Shown: positions 1 through 12,778, counted from the first letter of the stretch. The stretch: DNA of 64,000 nucleotides from Dryomyza anilis (GCA_951804985.1 OX638133.1:27930963-27994962), one strand, 5' to 3'. Numbers and translations are program-made. The notes: generated by a model from the sequence alone, not told the origin.

Positions 1-344
1 TTAATTAAAAATATTTTTGCAATTTTTGCTGCTATTTTTCCAACAGTCCAGCTGTCATTTGATAATAAAGAATATTTGAGGATGGGTCACAAATGGCCAG
101 AGTTATGCTGGAAGATAATATATATATTTTGAGTGTTATTCACGGTAGCTGTATTTCATTTTTGAATGAAAATAAAATTTTTAAATTGCATTCTGTCAGT
201 CTTTAATTGAACACTTTAATAATCTGATTGCAATACGATTTTTTGAGAGCAACATAAAATAATTAAAACATGGTATGGATATTTTGAATTCGATATCTAT
301 GAAAAACTACAAATATGAGCTCTGAATTTTGTGAAATAATTTAC

Positions 345-550
345 CTTTTTGATGTACTGGAAAGTTTACTCTGTATTTCATCAATTTTCGTCAAATCTAG
401 CTCCTGGCAACTTAAAATAGGTATGAAGTTTATGTGGGTGGATTCGCGTTGCCCACGCAAATAAATCAGATCCAGTGAGTGGTCGAATATTTTCTCCAAT
501 TGCGTAACGCGGGCATCTGAGATAAAGAATATGATTTCTTTTGTAAACAT
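345..550 (-). CDS. Putative first coding exon of an unrecognised gene (continues left of window)
   Basis: An ATG at 550 sits in a good fly start context (ACCAAAATG) and opens 68 codons ending at a consensus donor, AAAAAG|GTAAAT, after position 345 in phase 2. Third-position GC in this frame is clearly above the AT-rich surroundings, and the reading is of ordinary composition (starts MFTKEIIFFISDARVTQLEK). A parallel frame is also open but reads like a shadow rich in Cys, His and Pro. If the donor is not used, the frame stops right after it. No domain is recognised. Later exons would lie beyond position 1. Sure that the stretch is coding-like; unsure of gene structure and function. Confidence 0.4.
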
Positions 551-761
551 TTTGGTCTATTTTTAAATGTAGTGTTTAAATATAACAAATATATTTGAAT
601 TTTCGAAAATGAAATATTAAAAAAAGTATTTCTTTACCTTTTTTTATGTTTCTAAATTTTTAGAGTAAAAATTTTTTAATGCACCAAATTTACTTTAATT
701 GAGACTTGCACATTAATAAAATATAATAATTTCCAACAATCTAGCATTACAAATCACAAAC

Positions 762-948
762 CTTGTTGCAAATCCACAAAAACTCGACATGCCAATGCGC
801 ACTTTGTTTGATCGGCGCAGCCCAATGTTCGAAACTCTTTCAACTGAAGAAAGAAATAAAATATCAAATACAGTTTGAGCAGCATAGCAAACATAGCTGA
901 GACACACTACACACAGTTTGGCATGCTTACCACATCCAGAAAACTCAT
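762..948 (-). other. Candidate upstream exons for the gene at 345-550
   Basis: Two short segments have splice-like borders. Segment 931-948 reads ATG plus five codons followed by a GTAAGC donor. Segment 762-843 follows a pyrimidine-rich TTCTTTCTTCAG acceptor and ends CAAG|GTTTGT. They join in frame (MSFLDV then 27 codons). The join from 762-843 to the AG at 557-558 is out of frame with the better coding frame at 345-550. These may therefore be 5' UTR exons with an upstream ORF, or chance. Transcript data would decide. Confidence 0.2.
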
Positions 949-1591
949 TACTGCAGTTGCTTCAAAACTTCAAAGGTGTAGCTGTCAAAAATCAGCTGTT
1001 CATGAATTTGTTGCAGCGGCTTTCTTCGATCGATTTGAACAATTTAATCTTTAGTGCTGATAAATCTTTTAATTTTATTTATGGCATAGATTCACTAATA
1101 ATTATTTTATTTGTAACAACTGCTATTAAAAATATTTATATTAACTATGATTTTTTAATTTAATTTACTTTCAAAGACACAACAAACCACGCACCGACCG
1201 ACGCACTCCGCGAATTTATTAAGTGTTGCCATTTATATGAAATTTACAGATTTAGCGTTGCCAAATTATTGTTTTGTTGGTTTTTAATGCAAATAGCGAT
1301 TAATTAATTTTATAAGTTTTTTTTAAAGGTTTTAGTTTTCATATAAATCATTATATATTAATTTGAATTTATTTTGATTCCATTCAATTGTAAACCTAAA
1401 ATGAAAAAAATTACAATTCATATAGTTCATGATTAAAAAATAATTTTTAATAAATCTTATAACCTAAAATTAAAATTATATAAAATCGCATTAATTAAAA
1501 ACGGTTAGCTGCCTGCATTTTACAGCATTTTACATTTTATTAAAAGTAAAAACTTTACCAACTAAAATTTTGAATAATTTGAAAATTTAAT
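949..1591. other. AT-rich sequence without recognisable gene
   Basis: No coding frame, RNA gene or repeat boundary is convincing here. The stretch is mostly A/T runs with one short GC-richer patch around 1170-1215. Confidence 0.5.
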
Positions 1592-1863
1592 TTCAAGCCT
1601 GTTGGGGCCTGGACTGGTGCAAACAACATCTTTTCATAGAAACATTTTTCTATACCGCGCTACCTCTCGTCAGTAAATGGCAAACCTACGAGAGTATAAC
1701 CATTGCCTATGAAAAGCTCTCATCCGTCGTTCGGATTCGGCAATAAACTGTAGGTCCCACCACTTTGAGTACAAATATAACACGCACAGCTCAAAATGGT
1801 GAGAGAGCTCGGCCTAAGTTCTTATAGGACTGTAGTGCCAAACTATTATTATTATTATTATTA
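1592..1863 (+). mobile_element. tRNA-derived SINE, 5'-degraded copy
   Basis: It shares the body found at 35651, 40424, 44929 and 48539: CTTTTCATAGAAACATT, then AAACCTACGAGAGTA, then GTTCGGATTCGGCAATAAAC, then AGCTCGGCC, ending in CCAAACTATT and an (ATT)n tail. The tRNA-like head is lost or degraded; only a remnant of its 3' part (CAAGCCTG...CCTGGACTGG) is seen. Confidence 0.75.
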
Positions 1864-1867
1864 ATTT

Positions 1868-2592
1868 ATTATACAGGATGGTCCACTTTGGGGTGCAAAT
1901 ATTTTAGGTACCGATTCCTTGGTTCATTTCATGAAAAAATTGTTCTAGAGTTAGGTTCTATTTGGAACACCCAATGCTATACAGGGTGTTTTAAATTTTT
2001 ACTTTACAAAAATTAATACAACCGTATAATTAATTATAACTTCTACAATTTATAGACCAGAGCAAAAATATTACATTCATTTTAAAGATAATCGATCATA
2101 GTTTCTTGTAAAATTTTAATATTTAACATTTTACGTGATGCGCTACGAGTTTTTTCTCATCAAAGTAAAACAATAAATATTTGATTTCAACTTTTTTTTT
2201 ATAAAATTCCGTTTTTCTCGATTTTTTTATTTTATTTAGCTTTTTTTATTATTTGAATGTATCATGGTGTAATAAACAATTTTTTCATACACCATTTTTA
2301 TCTCGCACTTACCGTTTTTCTTGCGGATTACTTTTTGTGGTGCACTCAAAGTTCTCAAATTCCTCAAAATACAATTTTATTATAAAAAACAACTTCTAGT
2401 TTTTAAAAAATACTATTTTATGTATTTATTTTACAAAATTTTCATTCAGATAGTAGTTAAAAAGTGTTCTCCGTTAGCCTGAAAACACCCTGTATATCAT
2501 TGGGTGTTCCAAATAGACCATAGAACAATTTTTTTCATGAAAGAATCAGTCCCTAAAATATTTGCACCCTAGAGTGGACCACCCTGTATAAT
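1868..2592. mobile_element. Non-autonomous element with long terminal inverted repeats
   Basis: The left end ATACAGGATGGTCCACTTTG is mirrored at the right end by the complement of GTGGACCACCCTGTATAATA. The arms extend about 120 bp each and include GGGTGCAAATATTT, TTCATGAAAAAATTGTTC, and GGAACACCCAATG followed by ACAGGGTGTTTT. The AT-rich interior has no transposase frame. TA dinucleotides flank both ends, which would fit a Tc1/mariner-type MITE. Confidence 0.65.
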
Positions 2593-3038
2593 AAATTAAA
2601 TATTCAATTTATTAAAAATCTTTTTTTTGTGAAGTTTTTAATTTTAATAAAAGCTATCATTTTATTATAAATAAGAATATTTTTTTTGAAAATTAAATTA
2701 TCCAGTAAAATTTTGGAATTTTTAGTTAGAATCTGTTAAATGGCAATATGATAAATAATTTATTTTATATATTTTAAAGTGAACCACAAAACTCCGGATT
2801 GTAAAACCATCCCAAAAATTGTTGGTAAAAAAACTTAAACAGTTTTTAATTTTTTTTCCTTGTCAAAATCCGACCAGTTACATGATAAACATGATTTGCC
2901 GATGATCATGTCTATTCTAATATGTAAAATTTCTACCAGGTATACTTTAAACTTAATGTTAACATATAAACACTTTAATATATATGCAATTATCAACTTT
3001 ATTGTCACTTTAGAAATGTTACGTAAATTGTATATTAC

Positions 3039-3501
3039 TTATTTGTTTATTTTATTCAAATCATTGTAGAGTTGTTCGTTTGAATAACCATGAACAACGT
3101 ATGGAGCTCCGGAATAAGTAGTCCAAGGATAACCAAGATGTGGATAAAACTGCGAACGCACAATGGGCGTAAAAATGGAACGCCGAACATTAGCCCGATC
3201 ATGTACTACAGTTGAACTCTGATGCGAAATAGCTGTAGGCACACTTTCAATATAATCGCCCACTTTGGCCAGTTCATGATGACCTTCCGTGGCGATGGAT
3301 ATGTGAGAAGGCACTGTGGAAATGTGTGGCCACACTGGTTGATAGTATGCCAGACCATTAGAATAATGTTGAGCTTCAATAGATGGTTTTGCTTGAATCA
3401 TGACATAGAAGACGGAAAATACCAACTGTAAAAACATTTTAAATTATTTTAGTAAAATTTATCAATTTTTAAATATATTTACAACTTACCAATTTAAACA
3501 T
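3039..3501 (-). CDS. Retinin-like cuticular protein (two exons)
   Basis: Exon 1 (3490-3501) codes MFKL and ends at a GTAAGT donor. Exon 2 (3425-3039) follows a TTTTTACAG acceptor in phase 0, giving 132 residues. Residues 1-16 form a signal peptide (hydrophobic LLVFSVFYVMIQA, then KPS), which only the spliced form gives cleanly. Residues 65-80 carry SVPTAISHQSSTVVHD, the signature of the retinin-like family of secreted insect cuticle and corneal-lens proteins. The remainder is rich in Tyr, His and Pro, as usual for extracellular matrix proteins. Size and the tiny first exon coding only the start of the signal peptide are typical of fly cuticle genes. The protein is likely secreted by epidermis or cornea; stage and tissue cannot be read from sequence. 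Confidence 0.85.
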
Positions 3502-3601
3502 TTTGGTGTTTTTTTTTAATTAAAAACTTTAGAAAACTTTGTATGTCGTGCTTGAGTTACTGACTCACAAAAGACTGTTGAATTAAAACAAACTGTAATG
3601 G

Positions 3602-3609
3602 CTTTTATA
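3602..3609 (-). promoter_or_regulatory. TATA box of the retinin-like gene
   Basis: On the minus strand the sequence reads CTATAAAAGCC, about 100 bp upstream of the start codon. A start site around 3575-3580 (TTCAACAG) would be at the usual spacing of about 30 bp, leaving a short 5' UTR, as is common for cuticle genes. Confidence 0.6.
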
Positions 3610-3619
3610 GTCAATAACA

Positions 3620-4480
3620 GACTATTCTTGAGAACTTTTTAAATTTGTATTTAACTATGTTAAAAATGCAATTAAATTGAAACTAAAAGTGAAGGTCATA
3701 ATAACTACTGCAGCATTGGACGATGTTACTTCCAGGTATTTTATCCCATTACACGATCTGTCTGGATGCAGCAACGCGAATATTTCGAATTTTTTGGCTG
3801 CTAATCTTGCTTCCACAAAATTCTAAAACTGGTTGAAGTGGTTAAATCCAAGTTAATTATGTTGTCATCAGTTGTCATCGCATTGTGCTGTTATTTTTAG
3901 GCTTGTGCTATTTTCAGCACTATTCCACAATTGATTTAAATCTTTTTGAGTTCTCTTTGCCCTATTTATATGCTACACTAAAAGTTTATATATTTTTTAA
4001 AAATTTATATAGTCTGTCTGTCTGTTGAAATCAGGATTACAGGAAAGTAAGAAGAGCTAGATCAAAGAAATTTAGAACTGAAATTACTTAGATTATGTGC
4101 GCTGCTTAGTATTAAAATTGGACGTGATCGGTTGTTCAGTGGTCTCTGATTCGCCCTTTTTTGGCTAAAGATTTTTAATTGGAATAGAGTCATGTTCAAT
4201 TTAACTTATATTGAGAAAGCTTTTTTATAAAAGTAAATTTTTCGTTTATATGAGAAACTTTGTTCTTAACGCTTTTTCTATGCATAAATTTTAAACATGT
4301 TAATTTTTTTTGTAGGATATTTGTATCGAAATTATCGAAATGTGCCTGATTCAAAATTTCACATATAACCAAACCCTATTAATGCTTTTTATTATTTAAT
4401 GTATTATTTCAGTGAACTAAACGGTTTTAGATAATAGTACTAGAACTGGTCTCAATGTTAGAATAGGCCGATATTTCCCA
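3620..4480. other. Intergenic AT-rich DNA
   Basis: No gene is supported. A short GTCTGTCTGTCTG tract lies at 4014-4026. Confidence 0.4.
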
Positions 4481-4726
4481 CACAGAAAAAATAATCGATT
4501 TAAATATAGCAACCGATATTAATAGCATTCATTTATCAATCCAGCAATGAAATTCACTAATTTAATGAAAACATTTGCTATTCTTCGTTAAATCAGTAAC
4601 TACGTTTGCTAATATGAATATTTGTACGTCAATGCAGCAAATATAATTAGTGAATTTAATTTCAGGATTGATTAATGAATGCAATTAATATCGGTTGCTA
4701 TATTTTCGTCGATTGTTTTTTCTGTG
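4481..4726. mobile_element. Palindromic MITE, copy 1 (CACAGAAAAAATAATCG ends)
   Basis: The two halves are nearly complementary: CACAGAAAAAATAATCGATT at the left, matched by the complement of the right end ATTGTTTTTTCTGTG. Matching continues through TAGCAACCGATATTAAT and CATTCATTTATCAATCC, so each arm is roughly 90 bp. A second copy lies at 37900-38182. There is no coding capacity. Confidence 0.7.
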
Positions 4727-5364
4727 CAATGTGCAGAAATGGCAAATTGAAATTTTCAATTTTAATACGTTTTTCAATCTTTTCTCTTAAATTTGTTATA
4801 TTTATTAAAAACATTATGCTAATTGTAAAGCATAGCATGGATATTGTCACGGTGACATTAACAAAAACCAGTCCTAAAATTAACAATTTATATTAAACCC
4901 CAAAGAAATTGTAATATTTTTTGAATGATACATTTGACTGCGCACTAAACCCTATTACAACAAATAAGCAACATACAAATATAGAGTAGTAGAATAAAAA
5001 GGAAATACTTGGAAAAGAAATAGACCAACATATTTTTTTTTGCTACATTGTGCAGATGATGTCCCTCACATGACGTCAAGCTACGGTGCCACTAGAATAA
5101 TGTCCTTCATTGCAATTATTTCTTGTGAATTTTTTTTGTATTTCATATTTTTTTCTTATTTTTGTTTTAATTTGTATAGCTTTTTTTTTGTTCATACTAA
5201 AAGCAATGTCTTGCTTAAAGTTCAACTTGCTCAAGGACAACAAGGATCATCAGCAGTGGATGTCAAGGATATATGGTTGCCAATTTCGTTTTTGTAATAC
5301 ATTTAGAGAATTTTTTATAATTAAATTTTTAGAATTAATTTCAGAATTATTTAACAATAATTTA

Positions 5365-5450
5365 ATGAATTATTTGAAGAACTATTTGAAGAACTATTTG
5401 AAGAACTATTTAAAGAACTATTTGAAGAACTATTTAAATAATTCATTTGA
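5365..5450. repeat. 12-bp tandem repeat
   Basis: About six to seven copies of AACTATTTGAAG with single-base variants. An open frame through it encodes YLKN repeats, which I regard as a by-product of the period being a multiple of three. Confidence 0.8.
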
Positions 5451-5459
5451 AGAACTTTT

Positions 5460-6485
5460 GAAAAAATTATTTTAAAATTTTTTAAAATTTTAAAAAAAAA
5501 TATTTAAAAAATTATTCCAAAAATTATTTATGGAATTTTTAGTGTATAGAGTTGTATACAGGTTATTATACAATTCATTATGTATAGATCTCATTATTAA
5601 TAGTATTCCCAGTCTACCATTCCGTGGAAACCTCCAATGTCTCGAAGCTTTCTCGAATAAATTCGATAAGAAAAATGCCATCTCGTTGCTTTATCGATTC
5701 TAATTTTTTAAATTTATCGTACATTCAATTTCTATGACAAGATACGATATTTAAATGTATATCTCCTCGAAATTGCATTATTTTTCGATGAAATCTTGAA
5801 CATTCATTACTTTTTTTTTATCGATATCGTTCCGATTTCAATAATGTCTCGTACCGAAAAAACTTCGATAGAACTCATCGATATACACCGACCATGTAAG
5901 TCCAATTTGAAGCTGGATATCGCTACGAGAAAATCGTGGGAATTCTCCCACTTCCCGCATTGGTCTCGTAAAGATATTGAAACAAATGACCACACTAAGG
6001 AAAAAGTGACGTAATAAAATTAAATAAAATTTATTTAAATTTGATTTAAATACTTTTGTAATAAAAAACGTAATACTCCATACAAAAAATATTACGCGCG
6101 TATTTAATTTTTAATTAAATAAAAAGTATTTAATTTTATTAAAAATTTCGAAAAAAGAAAAATAAAATAATAATTTTATCTCATATAAAGAAGATTAGGA
6201 ACATTCTTTATATGAAATAAATATTATTGTGTTTAAATTAAAATGTTATAACTTTAATAAGAAGTAATAAAAAGTATTTACTTTAAATTTTATTACATAC
6301 GTAATAAATTTAAATAAAAAGTATTTACATCAAATTTTATTACGTACGTAATGAATTTAAATAAAAAGCATTTACATCCAGTATAAATAAAAAGTATTTA
6401 ATTTAAATGCAAAAGACTACGGGTGAAAAACGTGTCGAAAAGTATTTTAATTTATTGCTTTTTTATTTAATTTTTTACTTTTTTC
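5460..6485. other. AT-rich DNA, no gene seen
   Basis: Around 6010-6410 there are degenerate repeats of AATTTAAATAAAAAGTATTT with TTACGTACGTAA palindromes. A short GC-richer patch at 5830-5960 shows no supported coding frame. Confidence 0.4.
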
Positions 6486-6890
6486 CCTCAGTTCATGAAG
6501 TCATCATCTCATTATTTGAGATGATCGGTATATGACGAGGCACATAATGTCCTTGTAACGAAGTGTCCATGTATTGACCTCAGGCCATGATCATGTACTG
6601 ATCGGGCAATTCCCCATTTTAATATTTACCCGACAATTGCCTTGTCTGAGCCCGAGCATAATAGGGTTTCTCTCATTAATCTCGATCATTGCCTGATGCT
6701 AATTTCATTATCAGGAACAAATAATGTAGCTATGATCGGGAACATTGAATGTTTAGATAATGTAAACCCTGCTATGGTAAGCATGATAGGACATGCAAAG
6801 GCAATGATCATATTTTCTCTAATAGGGATTACCCAACGAAAACCCGATCATTTCCCAATGGCGCATCGGGTAAATTTCTACCAGGGTACG
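6486..6890. mobile_element. GATCGGG-rich MITE, copy 1
   Basis: It matches 9361-9780 over almost its whole length, including TTATTTGAGATGATCGG, TGTCCTTGTAACG, CGACAATTGCCTTGTCTGAG and GCATCGGGTAAATTTCTACC. The copy at 9361 has recognisable inverted ends; here the left end is eroded. The 6642-7010 open frame lies in this repeat and is not a gene. Confidence 0.7.
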
Positions 6891-8275
6891 ATATGGCGAA
6901 AAGAAGTCGAAATTTTAAAATCCTTCGAATGCCGAAACACAATTTGGCCGAAACAAGAAATGTCGGTAAATATTTTAAAACAAGAAAATGTCGAACAAAC
7001 TTTGAAATAAGAAATGCATAAACATTTTTTTTAGGATCAAAAAATGTCGAAAATTAAAATGCCGAAATATAAAAAATGTTGAAATACAAATTTTAAATCG
7101 TTATTGAGCCATTCTACAACAAATCTACCAGGTGTTGCAACTCACCCTCTCTGATTTCAATGGAATTTTAGTAACTGATACATGTTACCGAGATATACAT
7201 TGACTATTTTTTTTTATATATTTTTTCGACCACAATTTCCTGAGATACAGTTCAAAGTAAAAAAAAAATGGTTAAATACTACACACAGAAAAATTCTCTT
7301 TTGGCATGAAGTTGGATGAATGAATAAGTTAGTTGTACCAACTAACTTCATTCGGTTATAACGAATGGTTTATAAATTTGCTGTCGGAACTGCCATATTA
7401 GTCGATACACATGAAATATTAGTCTATACACACTCATATTGGTTCTAAATCTGTACTAAATTGTTCTAAAACAGTTCGAAATTGGTAGCAGTACAAACTA
7501 CAACTCTTTTTAATTTGACAGTAACAACTGACTAAGCGGTTGAGATAACCGAAAAAGTTGGTTGGGCATAGAGTTGGTTGGCGCAACAAATTTGTGTTGT
7601 GTGCGTAAGTATGGCATTTCATATTAAAATATATTTTTTGATGCTAGAAACTCAGGTAAGATCTCGTTTGAAAACTAATAAAATAATCTTTTGGAAAATT
7701 TAAGTCTTTTTAACATAAACATGTGGCAAACGGTCATTATCCTTGAACTTCAAATTATAAGTTCTTAAAAATTTATTTTTTATTTAATATCAAAAATTTT
7801 CTTGATTTTTTATAAATGTTCGAGCCAAATTGCAAGTTGGTATTTTGAAGGCATCATATTTTAAAAATTTCCTAACGGATCCTAGAGTAACTAAAAATTC
7901 GAATTCGTAGCGGAAATTCGGATTTTCGCTATTACGGGACTCAGAATTGTGTTCTTTTTTTAACAACTTTATCTTCGTAATTAATATATTTATTTGTAAA
8001 TTTTTTGTTTACTAATATTTTAATATTTTTGTTACATAAAAAAAAAACTATTTATGTTACTTAGCATTTTTTTTTTCGACATTATCTATCATTTTTCGGG
8101 AAAAAATTATTTCTCCATATCAAATTTCGACATTTTTACTTTTCCACATTTTTTTTCAACATTTTAGTTTTCATTATTTTATTTTCGACATTTTTAGGTT
8201 TAGACATTTTTTCGACATTTTTAGGATTAAGCTTTTTTTAGTTTCGATTTTTTAATTTTCGACTTATCGTACCAG
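6885..8275. mobile_element. Foldback region with TCGACATTTT-type ends
   Basis: The left border region (GGTACGATATGGCG, then AAGTCGAAATTTTAAAA and degenerate repeats of the type ATGTCGAAA) is mirrored at 8075-8275 by repeats of TTTTCGACATTTTT ending CGACTTATCGTACCAG. The same end, again with the degenerate repeats, occurs at 48785-49018. Another repeat (7335-7605) lies between the two ends. Confidence 0.5.
7335..7605. mobile_element. AAGTTGGTTGG MITE, copy 1
   Basis: It matches 8866-9138: CCAACTAACTTCATTC at the left, TAGTCTATACACACTC, TCTGTACTAAATTGTTC, AAACAGTTCGAAATTGGT, and GAGTTGGTTGGCGCAACAAA at the right. The ends CAACTAACTT and AAGTTGGTTGG are inverted relative to each other. No coding capacity. 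Confidence 0.65.
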
Positions 8276-8865
8276 AACCATGACATACTGGGTTAATGTA
8301 ATATTTTTAGATATTGTCAAAAATAAGACTTTTTTTTTGTTTATAAGAGGATGTAGAATGTTTAAACAAAATAATTTGATAATAAGAAGTGATATCAGAA
8401 ATTCGGTAATTTTGGTCATTAATTGACACTAAACACTAGGAAATCGTGTAAGATTTTCTTTTATATAATTATATATTAATTAAAAAAAACAAACAAATCC
8501 AAATCAGTCTAAAAAATAATTATGTTCAAGTTTAGATACAAATATCATGAAATATAATTGAAATAAAAGCATTTTTTTTAAATATAAATTTGACTTAGGC
8601 ATTAAGAGAGAAATTGCGTTCAGAATTTTGTTGCATAACACTTTCGTAAAATTCTGAAATTTTGTCTGCTATTAATTGGGTTAAAATTGGTCAACATTTA
8701 AATTGAAATTCTATAAAAACGTCACGCTATAGTAAACATCTGAGTAAGCAGTCTTTATTAGCACTTTAAATTGATATGGAAATAATGTAGTAGATATCCA
8801 TTCAAACATTTTTTTTTTCATATCTCATTTGAATTACATGGTTATTGTATTTTAAGGACGTTCCT

Positions 8866-9138
8866 ATGTCAACCAACTAACTTCATTCCGTAAAAGCGAG
8901 TGGTGTACAGATTTGCTGGCGAAACTGCCATAGTAGCCTGTACACATTAAATATTAGTCTATACACACTCCAAATTGTTCTAAATCTGTACTAAATTGTT
9001 CTAAAACAGTTCGAAATTGGTTGAAGTACAAACTACAACTCTTTTTATTTTGACAATAACAACCGACTAAACGGTTGAGAGAACTGAATAAGTTGGTTGG
9101 GCAAAGAGTTGGTTGGCGCAACAAATCTCTATTCTGTG
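8866..9138. mobile_element. AAGTTGGTTGG MITE, copy 2
   Basis: Second copy of the repeat at 7335-7605, with the left end CAACCAACTAACTTCATTCC and right end GAGTTGGTTGGCGCAACAAA. Both copies are in the same orientation. Confidence 0.65.
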
Positions 9139-9360
9139 TATATATTATTGTAGTTGTGATGATTATATGGGACAATTAGTTGAATATAATGAAACTTTTA
9201 AAATTTTTATTAATAAAAATAAGAGAGTTGGTTATATGTGAAAATGGTTATAAAATTCATACAAACGAGCGTACCTTTAAATATATATCCTTTTTATATT
9301 ATGATTTAAACTATCAAACTTTATGAGTTATCGGTTCTTAATCATGCATCGGAGGTGTTC

Positions 9361-9780
9361 ACCCTAGTAGTAATTTTGGTATGGCCATGGTCATGAAGTG
9401 ATCATGTCATTATTTGAGATGATCGGGATATGACGAGGCCCATAATGTCCTTGTAACGCAGTGTCCTGATCATGTATTGACCTCAGGCCATGATCATGTA
9501 CTTATCGGATAATTCCCGATTTTAATGTTTACCCGACAATTGCCTTGTCTGAGCCCGAGCATAATAGGGTTTCTCTGATTAATCTCGATCATTGCCTGAT
9601 GCTAATTTCGATATGAGGAACAAACAATGTAGCAATGATCGGGAACATTGACTATAAACCCTAGTATGGTAAGCATGATAAGGGCATGCAAAGGCAATGA
9701 TTATATTTTCTAAAATAGGGCTTACCCAACGAAATGCCGATCATTTCCCGATGGCGCATCGGGCAAATTTCTACTAGGGC
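9361..9780. mobile_element. GATCGGG-rich MITE, copy 2, intact ends
   Basis: The left end CCCTAGTAGTAATTT and right end AAATTTCTACTAGGG are inverted repeats bounding about 420 bp. The body matches 6486-6890 closely. Confidence 0.7.
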
Positions 9781-12778
9781 ATGGGCGTTGCATAGGAGTT
9801 CGGCGTGAACGTTGACGTATTTGATTCATTTTCGAACTAAACCTTATTTTTTTATTAAGGCCATGTTGAAACTAAATTTCATTACAATCTGAACAGCAGT
9901 TTTTGGGATATCACGTATACGACAGAAAGACGGACATAAGGAAACAAAATTTAGGAAAGTCAAATGTAGACTGATGCATGTCAAAAATATAACTATATTT
10001 TAATTATCATCACATTTTCAGAAGTGATTTCAGATAAATACTTTTTTTTTATTATCAGCCCAGTTTCAGAGGCGATTTGTTACCCTATACTAGGGGTTCC
10101 AATCCCGAAGCATTTTGACAATCCCGGAACTTTCAGGATTAGAAAAAGAAATACCGGAATCTCGGGATTAGTACAGAATATTATAAAATTGTATGCAGAT
10201 AACAAAAATGAAGGTTTACGCTACAGTTTTGTGAGAAATAATAATGTTAACAAACATTTATCATCAAAGACTATGATAAACTAATGAAAATTTGAAAATA
10301 TTTAGAATGTAATAGTTTTCATTTTATCTGCGCGTTATTTTTATTGGATATTCCGCGATTTCATTTCGCGATTTTAGATACTGGTTTTCTTTGGGGTCCC
10401 GGAAGCCCTACTCTAATAAAAATTAATTTCATGAACGTTTACAATATAAGTAACATAAATTAAATAATTTCTCTCTGTGTAATGTTGCGTTATTTGTGCA
10501 CTATTTATTTTTGCTTTTATTGCAATTCCAATTAAATTTCTATTTCATTTATTTTCTTTGCAATGAACGTCAGTCGAATGAATAGCCTGATTGCGTTTTA
10601 GCTTTCAGTGCGGAATATTTGGAGCTACAGCTCTGCTCGTCTTGATCTGACCTCATTCATGGTCATTTCAAGCAATCCGTATACAAAGTTCTATTCGGTG
10701 GCATCATAATCAATATGAACAACAACATCTTCCTCAGCTTCATCATCTCCAATTTTAGTTGAGCATCATGTCACTACAATGCGAAATTGGCTTGAGGAAA
10801 ATGCAATTACTTCAGTTATTAATTCATTAGTATTCGTTTGTAAAATGTTATTGCATCAAGTGCATTCGTGCATTGAAGTGTACATTTTGATTGAAATTTT
10901 TGAATTTTAATTTTATTTCATTCGTTTATAATTGGCTATTATCAGCTACAGAGCAATTGATTTGTCAAAATGCGAATGAATCGAGCACAAAATTTATTAC
11001 ATGCAGTTTTATGCACAGACAAAATTCAGACAAATGAAAAATTCATCGTATTAATGAACACACACAGTAGGAAAACCGTTGAGCTGTTTATTATAGGAGA
11101 ACACATATACAAATAATAGTTTCCATACTATTAGTAAATGAACCGTTATCTAAATCGGAACGAGAAGAATAACGAAACTGAAAAGGAGCATGTTATTCGT
11201 TTGGGTTTCTGTCCTGTTCTGAAACAGATGACAAAAAGTCGATCTATTGGAAATTAAAATAAAATTTTGAATAAAAATTTGAATAGGCCGGAATATCTAA
11301 ATTCACTGTATTAAATATTAATAGTTAAAGCAAACATATTAATATCATAAAGGTTTTTTAAACGACAGACTTTCAAAGTCGAAGACGCTTTAAACCGCAT
11401 GCCAAATACAATAATATTCTCCGGAATATTCAGCCCCTACATAGCCAATAAAAGCGTCTTATCGCTGCACTTGTCACGCATTAATATTCCACACACTCAC
11501 ATGTGACATGTATAAAATACTCTCTCCCTCACACCTAAACGTTTATGCTGCTGTTCCTGCTCCTGCTTTTTGGCCTTCGTCTGCATTTGCATTCACTGCA
11601 GTTTAGCATTTATTTAGCATAATTTTTTATGATTAAAATTTTGCAAAGCAACTCAAGTTCAATGTTTTGGCCAAAAGCAGGAGCAACAAGACGCACCGAA
11701 GACGTTTTGCCAAGAAGTCGTGTGTCTGTCTAACCAGAGACAAAAGATCCAAAAATTTAAAGTCAACTGAAGAAGTGCAAGGATACGATAACTTTGAGGA
11801 TACGACAAAAACATCGAATAAGTTTCCAGACACCAACGTTGTTTTATTCAAAAGCAAATCATATGCAAAATACCTCCAATCCACCTCCACCGAAACTGTA
11901 ATGTCACGCCCCATTGGAGCGCTTCGTAGACACATTAATTCTAAAATTCTAATGGGAGTTTTGCGAAAACAGGATACGCAGCATACGACAGGATATGCGT
12001 TAAGCAAACAGAGCTAAATGCCAGTTGGAGACAGGACGACGTTAAGAATTTTGAATGGTGGTGGTGGAACTAGAGAATTTCTGTTGGTAATATGTCTGAG
12101 GGGGGGCTAATGTGCAAGTCGTGGCGAAAAGCGGAAAATATGAGAAATGTGAACGTGTTTGCCAAGAATGGGAAATTTACAGTTCAAATTCATAATTTAT
12201 ACGAAAAGCTACAGCTTTATACAAATTTCTATTTTAGTTAAAAAGTATTTAAAAAATTCCATTATTTATGGAATTTTGACATATAGGACCTTTTAATATT
12301 AAAATTTAATTCTATTTGCAACAAATATGTTTTGTACATTTAGCATTTTTTATAATTTTCAGTTCGATTCCAATCAATTTAACTGACAAAATGTTACAGA
12401 AAGTTGACAAAAAGACACCCAAAATGGTGAAAAAACAAATAAATCTATCCAAATTACACTAGACAAAAAATTGAGGCCTTTTTTAATTATACACGATGGA
12501 CATCAAGATTCTAATCACAGCCTCATACTAAGTGTTTTCAGATTGCCTCAAGTTTTCCAGTTATTACCCAATACAAATATTAGGCTATTCTCGTGTTTTT
12601 CTACTGGTATTTTAACTTTTTACACATTTGAGACTTCAATTGGATTTCTTTTGTATTCGATTAAGAATATTTTAAAATTAACCACATGAAATTCGGACTA
12701 ATCTGACCAAAGTTATTACCACTCAAACACAAAAAAATATTAATTTTAAGATGTACATATTATTTATTTCATTACATA
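9781..12778. other. Long stretch without a supported gene
   Basis: Degenerate CTCGGGATT motifs occur at about 10085-10170 and again at 45340-45435. A GC-richer patch at 11470-12020 looks like unique fly DNA: TGTATAAAATACTC near 11510 resembles a TATA box, and the plus frame 11637-12017 is open for about 125 codons, but its only in-frame ATG comes late and it resembles no family I know. It is not called as a gene. Confidence 0.4.

Noticed and set aside
6642..7010. 122-codon open frame
   Set aside because: Lies in a non-coding MITE repeated at 9361-9780, where the frame is not kept.
11637..12017. Open frame on the plus strand in a GC-richer patch with a TATA-like box upstream
   Set aside because: No early in-frame ATG, an equally long frame on the opposite strand, and no recognisable family. 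Could be reconsidered with transcripts.
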